A stretch of DNA of 64,000 nucleotides from an uncultured Halomicronema sp. (GTDB lineage: Bacteria > Cyanobacteriota > Cyanobacteriia > Phormidesmidales > Phormidesmidaceae): contig CALCCA010000087.1 of assembly GCA_937899725.1 (NCBI GenBank), forward strand, positions 85,979 through 149,978. The letters run 5' to 3'. Below are positions 1-8,082 of this stretch, one piece after another (position 1 is the first letter of the stretch; every line of letters begins with the position of its first letter). Position numbers and translations under genes: made by a program. Under the pieces are notes generated by a model. It worked only from the letters and a program-made list of their open reading frames with translations, ran no database searches and was not told the DNA's origin.

Positions 1-444
1 TGGATCAATGTTGTGCCTCCAGCCGCTGCCGCCTCAGATACTCATTTAGTCCCTTGCCAGGAGTCAGCCGCCTTTCAACAGCGCCTGCAGAATGCCCCGC
101 AAAACTACTATTTTGATGAGCCTTATCAAGCCTATGCCTCGAACCTGCTCTGTGGCGATGATGGACTGCCGCACTTGCAGCTCCGTTTCGATCGCGCCCT
201 TGACGTCGCGATTCCCTTTGCCATCTTCTTCTATTTTGCTGGCTTTGTGGGTTGGTCAGGGCGCGCCTATTTGATTGGCAGCAAACAAGCCTCGAAACCG
301 GAAGAGCTAGAGATTTTCATTGATCTCTCCTTAGCAATCCGCTCGTTTGTTCAAGGATTATTGTGGCCCTTACTCGCGGTCAAGGAATTTACTTCTGGAG
401 AACTCACGACGCTTAAGAATGAGCTTTCGGTATCGCCTCGGTAG
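1..444 (+). CDS. psaF: Photosystem I subunit III PsaF (5' end cut by the window), probable far-red paralogue PsaF2
   Basis: PsaF is a one-helix transmembrane subunit at the edge of photosystem I, with a lumenal N-terminal domain. The frame is open to the first base, so the start and signal peptide lie outside. The visible 147 residues carry family landmarks: LVPC near the mature N-terminus, LCGDDGLPHL with the second conserved Cys, the segment IPFAIFFYFAGFVGWSGRAYLI, and the C-terminus ELSVSPR. Compared with the usual PsaF as I recall it, the lumenal part is shortened and the sequence is divergent (RFDRALDVAIPF in place of a GRLSRAGDF-like stretch). PsaJ follows 35 bases later, as in normal psaFJ operons, and Rfp-type regulators come next, which is why I infer the far-red PsaF2. 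Family assignment is firm; the PsaF2 label rests on context. Confidence 0.92.
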   Translation, partial: WINVVPPAAAASDTHLVPCQESAAFQQRLQNAPQNYYFDEPYQAYASNLLCGDDGLPHLQLRFDRALDVAIPFAIFFYFAGFVGWSGRAYLIGSKQASKPEELEIFIDLSLAIRSFVQGLLWPLLAVKEFTSGELTTLKNELSVSPR

Positions 445-479
445 CGCTTTCAGTGGCTATTCAATTACGGGAGAATCCC

Positions 480-611
480 ATGCAATACTTTTCAAAATAT
501 CTAACGAGTGCACCCATCATGGCGACGATCGCCCTCATTGTGCTCTCAGTATTCATGATTGAGCTCAATCATTTGTTTCCGGGCCTCCAGTATGGCACCT
601 ACTTTCACTAA
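480..611 (+). CDS. psaJ: Photosystem I subunit IX PsaJ, probable far-red paralogue PsaJ2
   Basis: This 43-residue protein begins MQYFSKYLTSAPIMATIAL and has a single membrane helix followed by IELNHLFPGL, the PsaJ layout (usual length about 40-44). PsaJ sits beside PsaF at the periphery of the PSI core. The start is the ATG directly after GGGAGAATCCC, with GGGAG as ribosome site. It lies 35 bases behind psaF on the same strand, so the two are almost certainly co-transcribed. The sequence differs a lot from the common PsaJ pattern, consistent with a far-red paralogue. It is too short for most ORF filters. Confidence 0.88.
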   Translation: MQYFSKYLTSAPIMATIALIVLSVFMIELNHLFPGLQYGTYFH

Positions 612-648
612 CCCTCAAAGCCCAAGCTTGAGTCAAGAGTAGGAATGT

Positions 649-684
649 CTTGCCAGGGGCTTTGATATCAAAGCCCCTGGCAAG
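649..684. terminator. Perfect 36-bp palindrome downstream of psaJ
   Basis: Positions 649-666 and 667-684 are exact reverse complements (18 bp each side, centre GAT|ATC, no loop base required). As RNA this would form a very stable hairpin 37 bases past the psaJ stop, so it probably terminates or protects the 3' end of the psa transcript. No T-tract follows on either strand, so it is not a textbook intrinsic terminator. A dyad binding site is an alternative. Confidence 0.5.
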
Positions 685-842
685 AGGAATCAATCAATGA
701 GCATAAAGCCTAGTAGCTTTATGTTGAAAATTACAACATAAGAAGCTGAATTTCTTGGGAAGATGCTTTGAAAATCTGAGCCCAAAAAAGTAAAAACGCC
801 AGCACGCGACTTTTTCCTGACAGGGATTTTTAGATCGCTCGA

Positions 843-866
843 CGGCCTGAGGCCGATCTTTTCTTT
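843..866 (+). terminator. Probable intrinsic terminator between psaJ and the regulator gene
   Basis: CGGCC, loop TGA, GGCCG (843-855) is followed by ATCTTTTCTTTT, a short GC stem with a T-rich tail in + orientation. Outer AGAT/ATCT can extend it with a bulge. Together with the palindrome at 649-684 it separates psaFJ from the regulators. The rest of 612-1009 is AT-rich and probably holds the regulator's promoter; I see no open reading frame in it. Confidence 0.5.
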
Positions 867-1009
867 TCTCTAGAAATAAACTTTAATTAATTTCGGTAAA
901 ATATTAAATAAAATCATAAATAATATTGTCTGAAAGGTGGCGTTGCCATCGCTTTTTTAAATTAAAAACAGCTTTTTATCAATGTTTGTCTCGGGCAGGC
1001 TAAAGACCC

Positions 1010-2944
1010 ATGAGGATACTACTCGTTGAGGATGATGACTCGGTCACAGCCGTGCTTGAGAAGAGTTTAGCGAGCGAGCATTATGCCGTTGATGTGGCGG
1101 GGGATGGTCATGCGGGCTGGCAAATGGTCAATTCTTTTGACTATGACCTGATCATGCTGGATGTGATGCTGCCGAAGCTCGATGGCCTGCAGTTTTGTCA
1201 GAAATTGCGCGATCACGCCTATCACATGCCGGTGCTGCTGCTGACCGCACTGGATTCGAGTACGCAAAAGATTGCGGGTCTGGATGCGGGAGCCGATGAC
1301 TACATCACGAAACCCTTTGAGCTGGCAGAGCTATTGGCGCGGGTGCGCGTGCTGCTGCGCCGGGGGCAGACGTCGCAGCTATCGGTTTTAGAGTGGGAAG
1401 ATTTGCGGCTCGACCCCAATAGTCAAGAAGTCACCTATGGCGATCGCCCGGTGAAGCTAACCCCGAAAGAATTTCGCCTGCTGGAGTTGTTTCTGCGCAA
1501 ACAGGCTCAGGTGTTTACGCGCGGCGGCATTTTAGATCGGCTCTGGAGCTGTAGCGAAGCGCCGGGTGAAGACACCGTCACGGCTCACATTCGCGGGCTG
1601 CGCCGTAAGCTCGTCGATGTGGGGGCGCCCAGTGACCTGATTAAAACGGTCTATGGCATTGGCTATCGTCTCAAGCCCGCGCGTTCAGACGCGCCGTCAA
1701 CTCCAGCGGCCCCCGCCCGCCCGGCAGCCCGGCAGCCGCCTGCGCCCACCTGCCAACAGCAGACCCAAGCGGCCCTGGCGACCCTGTGGCAATCGGTCAA
1801 GTCTCAGCATTTCGACCGGCTGGCCCTGCTCAAGCAAATGCTGCAGGCGCTACAAACTCAGCAGGTGACCGACGATTTGCGGCACCGGGCGACCCGAGCG
1901 GCCCATAGCCTGGCGGGAGCACTCGGCATCTTTGGCCTGCGGTCAGGATCAGAATTGGCGCGCTCCATCGAGCTGATGCTGCGGGGGGAGGCCCCGATTC
2001 TGCCGAATGAGCAACAGCAGTTGGCGCAGCTGATCAAGACGCTAGACCAAGAACTCAATCAGGCCTTGAGTTCGATGCAGCCGGTGCAATCGGGCCTGGC
2101 CGCGCCGCTGCTGGTCATTGTGGATGATGATTTACCGCTGATCGCGCGGGTGTCTGAGGCCATCAGCCAGCACTTACAGGTGCAAACGGCCTTAGATGAA
2201 GCAGCCCTTCAAGATTTGTGGCCGGCACTGATGGGGGCGCACCCGGCGGGAAAGCCGGGCGATCGCCCGCCCGCTGCTACCTCTAAGACAGCCCTCCCCG
2301 ACGTTGTGTTGTTAAATATTGCCCTCGCCGACAGCGATCGCGGTGACTTGCGACGGCTGTCACGGCTGATTAATCAGGTGCCGTCGCTCTTGGTGCTGGT
2401 GTGCAGCCGCGATGACCGCCTAGCCAATCGGGTCAAAGCCGCTCAGTTGGGCAGTCAGGCATTCTTGCCCAATCCCGATGTTGCTGCCGTGCTCAAGAGT
2501 GTGCTCAGTGTGCGATCGCGCTTTCCCGCCTCGGCCCATAAAGTCATGATCGTCGATGATGACCCCCAGATTTTGCAGGCGCTGCAGACCTTTCTCGAAC
2601 CGCAGGGGTTTCAGCTCATTACCCTTAATCAGCCCCTCGATTTTTGGGCCACCCTGCAGGCCGCCGCCCCCGATCTGCTGCTGCTGGATATCGAGATGCC
2701 CAAATTTAACGGCCTCGAACTTTGCCGCACCGTTCGTCAGGCCCCGATTTGGAATCAGTTGCCGATTATCTTCTTTACGGCCCACGGTGATGCCAATACT
2801 AAAGCCGCTGCCCTGAGAGCCGGAGCCAATGACCTGGTCGAAAAATCGCTGACGAAATCCACCCTGCTCGATCGCCTGTTTGAACAACTCAAGCAATCGC
2901 AGCTGCAGCAGGCTATGACCGCGATCGCCGAAATCCCGATCTGA
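1010..2944 (+). CDS. rfpB: Multidomain response regulator (REC-wHTH-HPt-REC-REC), RfpB-type
   Basis: DNA-binding phosphorelay protein of 644 residues. Receiver 1 (about 1-120) has acidic EDDD at 7-10, phospho-acceptor D51 in LDVMLPK, and TKPFELAELLARV. An OmpR-type winged helix (about 125-222) ends with TVYGIGYRLKP. A helical HPt-like domain (about 250-340) has H299 in AAHSLAGALGIFG. A second receiver-like domain (about 360-490) has N in place of the phospho-Asp (VVLLNIAL), so it is probably inactive. A complete third receiver (about 505-630) has LLLLDIEMPKFNG. FaRLiP RfpB is described as receiver-DNA-binding-receiver, so the HPt and degenerate receiver are extra. It is followed by the kinase (193-base gap) and the lone receiver. 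The gene assignment is inferred from this trio beside psaFJ. Confidence 0.75.
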   Translation: MRILLVEDDDSVTAVLEKSLASEHYAVDVAGDGHAGWQMVNSFDYDLIMLDVMLPKLDGLQFCQKLRDHAYHMPVLLLTALDSSTQKIAGLDAGADDYITKPFELAELLARVRVLLRRGQTSQLSVLEWEDLRLDPNSQEVTYGDRPVKLTPKEFRLLELFLRKQAQVFTRGGILDRLWSCSEAPGEDTVTAHIRGLRRKLVDVGAPSDLIKTVYGIGYRLKPARSDAPSTPAAPARPAARQPPAPTCQQQTQAALATLWQSVKSQHFDRLALLKQMLQALQTQQVTDDLRHRATRAAHSLAGALGIFGLRSGSELARSIELMLRGEAPILPNEQQQLAQLIKTLDQELNQALSSMQPVQSGLAAPLLVIVDDDLPLIARVSEAISQHLQVQTALDEAALQDLWPALMGAHPAGKPGDRPPAATSKTALPDVVLLNIALADSDRGDLRRLSRLINQVPSLLVLVCSRDDRLANRVKAAQLGSQAFLPNPDVAAVLKSVLSVRSRFPASAHKVMIVDDDPQILQALQTFLEPQGFQLITLNQPLDFWATLQAAAPDLLLLDIEMPKFNGLELCRTVRQAPIWNQLPIIFFTAHGDANTKAAALRAGANDLVEKSLTKSTLLDRLFEQLKQSQLQQAMTAIAEIPI

Positions 2945-2983
2945 CCCGCACGAGGCTATTTGGCCTACCCCCAAACCCCGTAC

Positions 2984-3050
2984 GGGCGAGGCATTCTCGA
3001 AATAACTAATTCAGTTTTGACCGATATCTTTGAACGAGAATGCCTCGCCC
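2984..3050. repeat. Inverted repeat with GGGCGAGGCATTCTCG arms
   Basis: The arm at 2984-2999 (GGGCGAGGCATTCTCG) is repeated as its exact reverse complement at 3035-3050, with a 35-base spacer. It lies between the regulator and kinase genes. A related arm pair (GAGGCATCG / CGATGCCTC) occurs at 60646-60685, so this is probably a dispersed family. After it, 3051-3137 is pyrimidine-rich. Confidence 0.6.
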
Positions 3051-3137
3051 CTCCCGCCATTTTTGACCCCAATATTTAATCGAGCCGGCCTCGCCCCTGC
3101 ACCCTCCCCCCTTGCCCCCTGAATCCTCCCCTCCCGC

Positions 3138-5699
3138 ATGTCTCCCTCCTCTTCCATCCCGACCCTCGAAGGACTCCTCCATCGCATTACCGATCGCATT
3201 CGCCGCTCGATTGAGCTGCCCGATATTCTGACCTCAACCGCGACGGAAACCCAGCGATTTTTGGCCACCGATCGCGTCAAGGTCTATCGCTTTCATGACG
3301 ATGACAGCGGTGAAGTGGTGGCGGAGGCGATGAGTGCCCGCAAATTACCGTCCCTACTCGGGCATCGCTTTCCGGCGGAGGATATTCCCGATCGCTCCCG
3401 CGAAATGTTTTTGGCAGCCCGGCAGCGCACGATTGTCAATGTCGCCAAACAAGAAATTGGCATTAGTCATCTGGTGGACTACCGCACCCAGAGAGCGCTC
3501 GATCATAATCTCTGGTTTCGCTCGGTTGATCCTTGCCATGTGGAATATCTCACCGCCATGGGGGTGCAGGCGTCGTTGGTGGTGCCCCTGCTGCATCACC
3601 ATCGCCTCTGGGGGTTACTCGTCGCTCATCACAGCACGCCGCGCTGGTTTAGCCCCCAAGAATTAGAGATGATGCAGCTGATTGCCGATCAAGTCACCGG
3701 GGCGATCGCCCACGCCACCCTGTTGACCCAAAGCCGCCTCAAGACTGACCGCGAAGCTACCCTCAACCGCGTGGCCTCGCAGCTGCAAGACTTTAGCAAA
3801 AGCTCTCTGCAAACGGCCCTGCACCGAACTGTCACGGCCCTTAACAGTACGGGTGGCCGCCTCTATCTCGCGCCTCTATCGGCGCAAGCGGCACCGCAAA
3901 TCCTCCTCAGTGGGGCGCAGCCGAGTCTCAATACCGAGGATGGTCGCGCCCAGCGGCGCACGCAGCCACCCGTGTTAGAAGAGTTGCCGGACTGGCAGAC
4001 CTGGCTAACTCACGAGATGCCGACGCAGCCCGGCTCCCAAATCTGGGCTATCACCGATACGCATCAGGCGCATTTGCCCTCAACCCTCGACTCGGCCTTG
4101 CGCCGCCGCGATATGCGGGGTCTCTTGGTGATGCAGCTCTGTCACCAAAACCGCCAGCTAGGCTATCTCAGCCTGTTTCGCCAGGCGATCGCGATCGAAA
4201 ATATTTGGGCCGGGCGGCTGAATACGGCTGACCCCCGACAAAACCGCCCCCGGCAGTCGTTTGAGACCTGGCGCGAACTTAAGCGCGGTCAGGTGCATCC
4301 GTGGACGGCCCAAGACCTAGAGTTAGCGCAAGCCTTGGCCGATCAGTTCGCTTCAGTGATTTATCAGACGCAACTCTACCAAGAAGTGCAAAGGCTGAAT
4401 GCGGATCTGGAAAAGCGCGTCTTCCAGCGGACTGCCGAGCTAGAGTGCGTCAATACTGACTTAAGGCTAGAGATTCTCGAACGAGAACGCACGCTGGCCG
4501 AGCTGCAGCAGGCGAAGGACTCGCTCAAACAGTTAAGTCATCAAAATGACCTGATTTTGCGATCTGCGGGCGACGGCATTTATGGCCTGGATGCTCAGGG
4601 CCAGGTCGTTTTTGTGAATCCGGCGGCCGCCAAAATGCTGGAGCAGCCGACCCAGCAGCTGATTGGTCAATTTATCCATCCCCTGATCGCCCAGGCGCGG
4701 CCCGATGGTACCCCCTATGAGTGGCCCGACAGCCCCATTTACGACACGCTGCACTCGGGGCAGACCCACTACGTCTCGGGCGATTTGTTTCATCGGCAAG
4801 ATGGGGCGAGCTTTGCCACCGAATACGTCAGCACCCCGCTGCGAGAGGCCGACCGGATTTTAGGCGGGGTGGTGACCTTTAGAGACATTACTGAGCGGCA
4901 AATGATCGAACGGATGAAAGATGAATTCATCTCTGTCGTCAGTCATGAATTGCGCACCCCCCTGACCTCGATTCGCGCGGCTCTGGGGCTGCTGGCGGCC
5001 ACCAACCTCGACATCCACTCGCAAAAACGCCAGCGGATGGTGGAAATTGCGTTTTCGAATACGAATCGCTTAGTGCGTTTGGTCAATGACATCCTAGATG
5101 TGGAACGGATCAAGTTGGGGAAGGTCACCCTCAGCAAGCAAATGTGTGACCTGGCGGATATTCTGGCTCAGGCCGCGGATGAGATGCGTGCGATCGCCGA
5201 AAAAAACCGCATTCACCTGGCGGTCAACCCCCTCTCCGTTAAGCTTTGGGCCGACCCCGATCGCCTCATTCAAACCTTCACCAATCTGCTGAGCAACGCC
5301 ATCAAGTTTTCTCCGGCGGGGTCAACGGTCACGGTCATTGCCGAAACGATTCACCCCGGACAACTGCTGTTAGATCCCACCCATTCTCTCTCGCAACGGC
5401 TAGAGGCCCTGATGGAAAAGCGAGAAACGGCTGTCCCTGCGGTGCTGTTAGTGCAGGTCAAAGATCAGGGGCAGGGCATTCCTGAGAACAAGTTGGAGGT
5501 GATTTTTCAACAATTTGAGCAGCTCAACGTTTCCAATACCGGTCACCAGGGTGGCACGGGGCTGGGCTTGGCCATTTGTCGCAGTATTGTGCAGCAGCAT
5601 GACGGACAAATTTGGGCGGAGAACAATGCCGACGGGGGCAGTACTTTCTTTGTGGTGCTGCCGCTATCGGCTGAGCCCGACCGGCAGGCCCAGCCTTAA
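3138..5699 (+). CDS. rfpA: Knotless phytochrome histidine kinase (GAF-PHY-PAS-HisKA-HATPase), RfpA-type
   Basis: Red/far-red photoreceptor kinase of 853 residues. The GAF domain (about 10-195) has the DIP motif at 82-84 and DPCHVEYL, whose C133 sits where cyanobacterial phytochromes attach bilin. The PHY domain (about 200-420) has the tongue signature: WAGR, then PRQSFETW, then PWT. A coiled stretch leads to a PAS domain (about 470-590), then HisKA with H603 in SHELRTPL, then an ATPase with NLLSNAIKFS, DQGQGIP and GTGLGLAI. No N-terminal PAS domain precedes GAF, so it is knotless, as reported for RfpA of FaRLiP cyanobacteria. In that pathway RfpA signals through RfpC to RfpB; both candidates flank this gene on the same strand. 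Phytochrome kinase is near certain; the RfpA label rests on architecture and context. Confidence 0.8.
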   Translation: MSPSSSIPTLEGLLHRITDRIRRSIELPDILTSTATETQRFLATDRVKVYRFHDDDSGEVVAEAMSARKLPSLLGHRFPAEDIPDRSREMFLAARQRTIVNVAKQEIGISHLVDYRTQRALDHNLWFRSVDPCHVEYLTAMGVQASLVVPLLHHHRLWGLLVAHHSTPRWFSPQELEMMQLIADQVTGAIAHATLLTQSRLKTDREATLNRVASQLQDFSKSSLQTALHRTVTALNSTGGRLYLAPLSAQAAPQILLSGAQPSLNTEDGRAQRRTQPPVLEELPDWQTWLTHEMPTQPGSQIWAITDTHQAHLPSTLDSALRRRDMRGLLVMQLCHQNRQLGYLSLFRQAIAIENIWAGRLNTADPRQNRPRQSFETWRELKRGQVHPWTAQDLELAQALADQFASVIYQTQLYQEVQRLNADLEKRVFQRTAELECVNTDLRLEILERERTLAELQQAKDSLKQLSHQNDLILRSAGDGIYGLDAQGQVVFVNPAAAKMLEQPTQQLIGQFIHPLIAQARPDGTPYEWPDSPIYDTLHSGQTHYVSGDLFHRQDGASFATEYVSTPLREADRILGGVVTFRDITERQMIERMKDEFISVVSHELRTPLTSIRAALGLLAATNLDIHSQKRQRMVEIAFSNTNRLVRLVNDILDVERIKLGKVTLSKQMCDLADILAQAADEMRAIAEKNRIHLAVNPLSVKLWADPDRLIQTFTNLLSNAIKFSPAGSTVTVIAETIHPGQLLLDPTHSLSQRLEALMEKRETAVPAVLLVQVKDQGQGIPENKLEVIFQQFEQLNVSNTGHQGGTGLGLAICRSIVQQHDGQIWAENNADGGSTFFVVLPLSAEPDRQAQP

Positions 5700-5804
5700 A
5701 GCGACTGGTGCCCGACTGATCGGGCCGGGCGATATCGATGTTTCAGCACTGCAAACGTCACCGCTTACGACTCTTGCCCACCGTTTATCTCAAGAGAGTT
5801 TCCC

Positions 5805-6188
5805 ATGGCCTCCAAACAGATTCTCATTATTGATGATGAAGCCGATATTCGCGAAGCGACTCAGATTTGCCTGGAAATTACGGGACAGTGGGAGGTGCTC
5901 AAGGCCAGTAATGGGCCAGAGGGCATTGCGATCGCGAAAACGGCCACCCCTGATGCCATTCTGTTAGACATCATGATGCCAGAAATGGACGGACTCGCGA
6001 TTTTGCAAAAGCTCCAGGAAAATTCGGAAACGCGGAAAATTCCGGTGATTATCTTGACCGCGAAGGCCCAATCGAGTGAGCAGCGGCAGTTTAGCCAGCT
6101 CAATGTTTCTTCTGTGATTGCGAAGCCCTATGACCCCATGACGCTCTCTGATCAGATATCAACGGCCCTAGCCAATCAACGACCCTAA
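5805..6188 (+). CDS. rfpC: Single-domain receiver (CheY-like), RfpC-type
   Basis: A stand-alone receiver of 127 residues: IDDEAD at the N-terminus, phospho-acceptor Asp in ILLDIMMPEMDG, T in VIILTAKA and the conserved Lys in AKPYDP. There is no output domain. In FaRLiP, RfpC is proposed to shuttle phosphate between RfpA and RfpB, and this gene follows the phytochrome kinase by 105 bases. The start is the ATG after AAGAGAGTTTCCC. It could be a generic CheY, but the neighbours argue for RfpC. Confidence 0.75.
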   Translation: MASKQILIIDDEADIREATQICLEITGQWEVLKASNGPEGIAIAKTATPDAILLDIMMPEMDGLAILQKLQENSETRKIPVIILTAKAQSSEQRQFSQLNVSSVIAKPYDPMTLSDQISTALANQRP

Positions 6189-6398
6189 CTGGGGTGGTTG
6201 AGTTGAATAAAATCTGAAGGGGGCGATCGCGCCAGCCGTGGCAGGCCATCATTCCAGTCGTCGCCTTCCCAGAAAGTTGGCATGATATTCGCCGAGCGAT
6301 CGTCGTTCTAGACTTTTGATTTTGGGGTCATGGCCGAAATCTGGCCGAATAAAGCTAACTGATATGAGTTGGAGGAACTACATTTGTCTGAAACTGCA

Positions 6399-6629
6399 TT
6401 AGGCTCTTGAGGCTTCTGGCAGCGATTGTTTTTCTTGAGAACGATGGGAATTGAGCCCTGTAGCCACCACTGTTCGGACCATGTTCGGTAAGGTGAGGGG
6501 CCAGATTAAGGCAGCAAATGTGATGAAAAACCATGCCCCCAGATCATCTTTGCGGGCATCTTTATCCTTAATAAAGTCATGAGAGACAAAGCTAAACACC
6601 AGAGCTGCGATCGTGAAGTAACCAATCAT
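6399..6629 (-). CDS. Small two-helix membrane protein of unknown function
   Basis: The predicted 76-residue protein begins MIGYFTIAALVFSFVSHDFI, has a second hydrophobic stretch AWFFITFAALIWPLTL, and ends with a polar tail. The charged KDKDARKDD lies between the helices, giving a hairpin topology. It is convergent to the lone receiver gene (210-base gap) and I cannot name a family. The amino-acid make-up looks like a real membrane protein, but a chance reading frame cannot be excluded. Confidence 0.5.
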   Translation of the reverse strand: MIGYFTIAALVFSFVSHDFIKDKDARKDDLGAWFFITFAALIWPLTLPNMVRTVVATGLNSHRSQEKQSLPEASRA

Positions 6630-6802
6630 ATTTTTCCAAAGAGATGAGGTTTACAGACGTCAGTTGACTGGCAGCTACACCTGAAAACAGCCTGAAAGTG
6701 ATGTAAGGAGGCCATTCACTTACAGTTTGCATGTCTCTCTCTCTAAAACCCCAAAAAATCAGCACGGTTCATGGAATGCTTGATGACCGCGACGAAATAT
6801 GA

Positions 6803-7033
6803 ATGGCCGACAAAGAGAAGTTGGTTTCCAGACAAATACCCCCCCCTCACCTCAAGCGCCAGGGGCCGTTATTGAAGAGATTGCGTGAATACCGGCCTCG
6901 GCTCAACTTTGATGAGATATTCGCACTCGCTGAGGCCGATGGTTGCACCGACGACCCCATTGATGAATTTATTCGTTTCTTTGAGCCTCGGATTCCGTTC
7001 TTGAGAGTCGTCATCACATGGCCTCTTTTGTGA
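6803..7033 (+). CDS. Small hypothetical protein, unknown
   Basis: A 76-residue reading frame with a basic N-terminal half (PHLKRQGPLLKRLREYRPRL) and an acidic middle (FDEIFALAEADGCTDDPIDEF). No recognised domain and no clear ribosome site. The composition is coding-like, but support is weak. Confidence 0.3.
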   Translation: MADKEKLVSRQIPPPHLKRQGPLLKRLREYRPRLNFDEIFALAEADGCTDDPIDEFIRFFEPRIPFLRVVITWPLL

Positions 7034-7244
7034 CGTGGCCTAAATTTGGCCGAATTTGGCCAATTGGCACACACCTAAACCCCGCATTCTCTCGTTACAG
7101 CAACCACCCAAAACCACCCGCTGCCGTTGAGTGGTTGCGGGTCCTGCAAATATTCTGATTAGGTAACATCTCCAATCACTGGGCCGGGACGAGTGATTGT
7201 CAATTTGAAAACGCCTGGAATCGCGGCTCCGGTGCATTGCATTG

Positions 7245-7721
7245 TTATCTGCCGTCTATTGTAGGTATTTTTGAGTAGACGACTTTGTCAAATCCATCAG
7301 CGTAGTAATCACGGATTTGTGCCTCACGGGTGAATCCAAGGCGTTCATATAGTTGACGAACGTGAGCAAAGTCCCTGATTGCCATCGTCTCAACCAAGAG
7401 CAAACGACCGTTTGCCTGCGAAACTGTATATTCAATTTGCGTCACGAGCTTGGTGCCAATTCCTTGCCTCTGTTTGTCAGGATGTACGGCGACCAGCAGC
7501 AAATTGTGAACCCTGTCGGCCATTCGTTCGGGTTCAGTGTAGGCGACACCGTGAACACCGGAATCGTCGTCCACAATCCAGATGGGTATTGAAGACGCGG
7601 GCTCACTAAAAGCTTGGTCGAATGAAGCGAGAACAGTCTCAGTTTCGGATGGCTCAAAGCCTATGGCCTGAATAATCGCACTGATTGCGGAGCGGTCATG
7701 AACAGTCGCGTTGCGTATCAT
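7245..7721 (-). CDS. GNAT family N-acetyltransferase
   Basis: This 158-residue protein has the GNAT fold order: N-terminal MIRNATVHDRSAISAII, the core strand NLLLVAVHPDKQRQGIGTKL (motif A, with the R/Q-x-x-G-x-G/A acetyl-CoA loop as RQGIGT), and motif B-like FAHVRQLYERLGFTRE. It should transfer an acetyl group from acetyl-CoA to an amine; the substrate cannot be read. It is at the left edge of the accessory region with no partner gene. Confidence 0.88.
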   Translation of the reverse strand: MIRNATVHDRSAISAIIQAIGFEPSETETVLASFDQAFSEPASSIPIWIVDDDSGVHGVAYTEPERMADRVHNLLLVAVHPDKQRQGIGTKLVTQIEYTVSQANGRLLLVETMAIRDFAHVRQLYERLGFTREAQIRDYYADGFDKVVYSKIPTIDGR

Positions 7722-7983
7722 TGTGTTAGTTAGAATCGTGGAGTGATGGATTTCAATCGGATAACTACTTATTAGAGAGAATCATTCCACCTAACATGAT
7801 GGAGTATCAAAGTCATCGAAACACATTCATTACAAGGTTTTCGATGGCTTTTAACCACATCTTGCGACGGGTGTTTAGGTGGAATAGTTTACTCGCTTCA
7901 TTGAGACCTCATGCCCTAGGGCAGCCGTCCAATATGCCAATCAAATCCATAGTAGAACATTTCTACTATGGATACCTGAAACG

Positions 7984-8031
7984 TATGCCAGGAGGCGGGC
8001 TTGAACCGCCGACACGAGGATTTTCAGTCCT
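7984..8031 (-). repeat. 3' fragment of tRNA-Phe(GAA), copy 1 (att-like scar)
   Basis: Read on the - strand this is the anticodon arm with loop CTGAAAA (anticodon GAA), a GTGTC variable region, a complete T-arm (GGCGG, loop TTCAAGC, CCGCC) and the acceptor 3' strand TCCTGGCA. The 5' acceptor strand and D-arm are missing, since no TCCTGGC follows on the + strand, so it is not a functional tRNA. The 48 bases are identical to 10880-10927. Integrative elements commonly use tRNA 3' ends as attachment sites, which would leave such fragments. Confidence 0.8.
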
Positions 8032-8082
8032 GCTTATTCGACTCGATTTCGAATGCCAAATTGGTCTGCCCGCCGCCATGTG

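Noticed and set aside
5515-5967. 150-codon + strand frame between the phytochrome and receiver genes
   Set aside because: It lies in an alternative frame of the kinase ATPase domain and the receiver gene; both real genes have full motifs.
7984-8031. Functional tRNA-Phe gene
   Set aside because: Only the anticodon-to-3' half is present in all three copies; no matching 5' acceptor strand or D-arm follows on the + strand.
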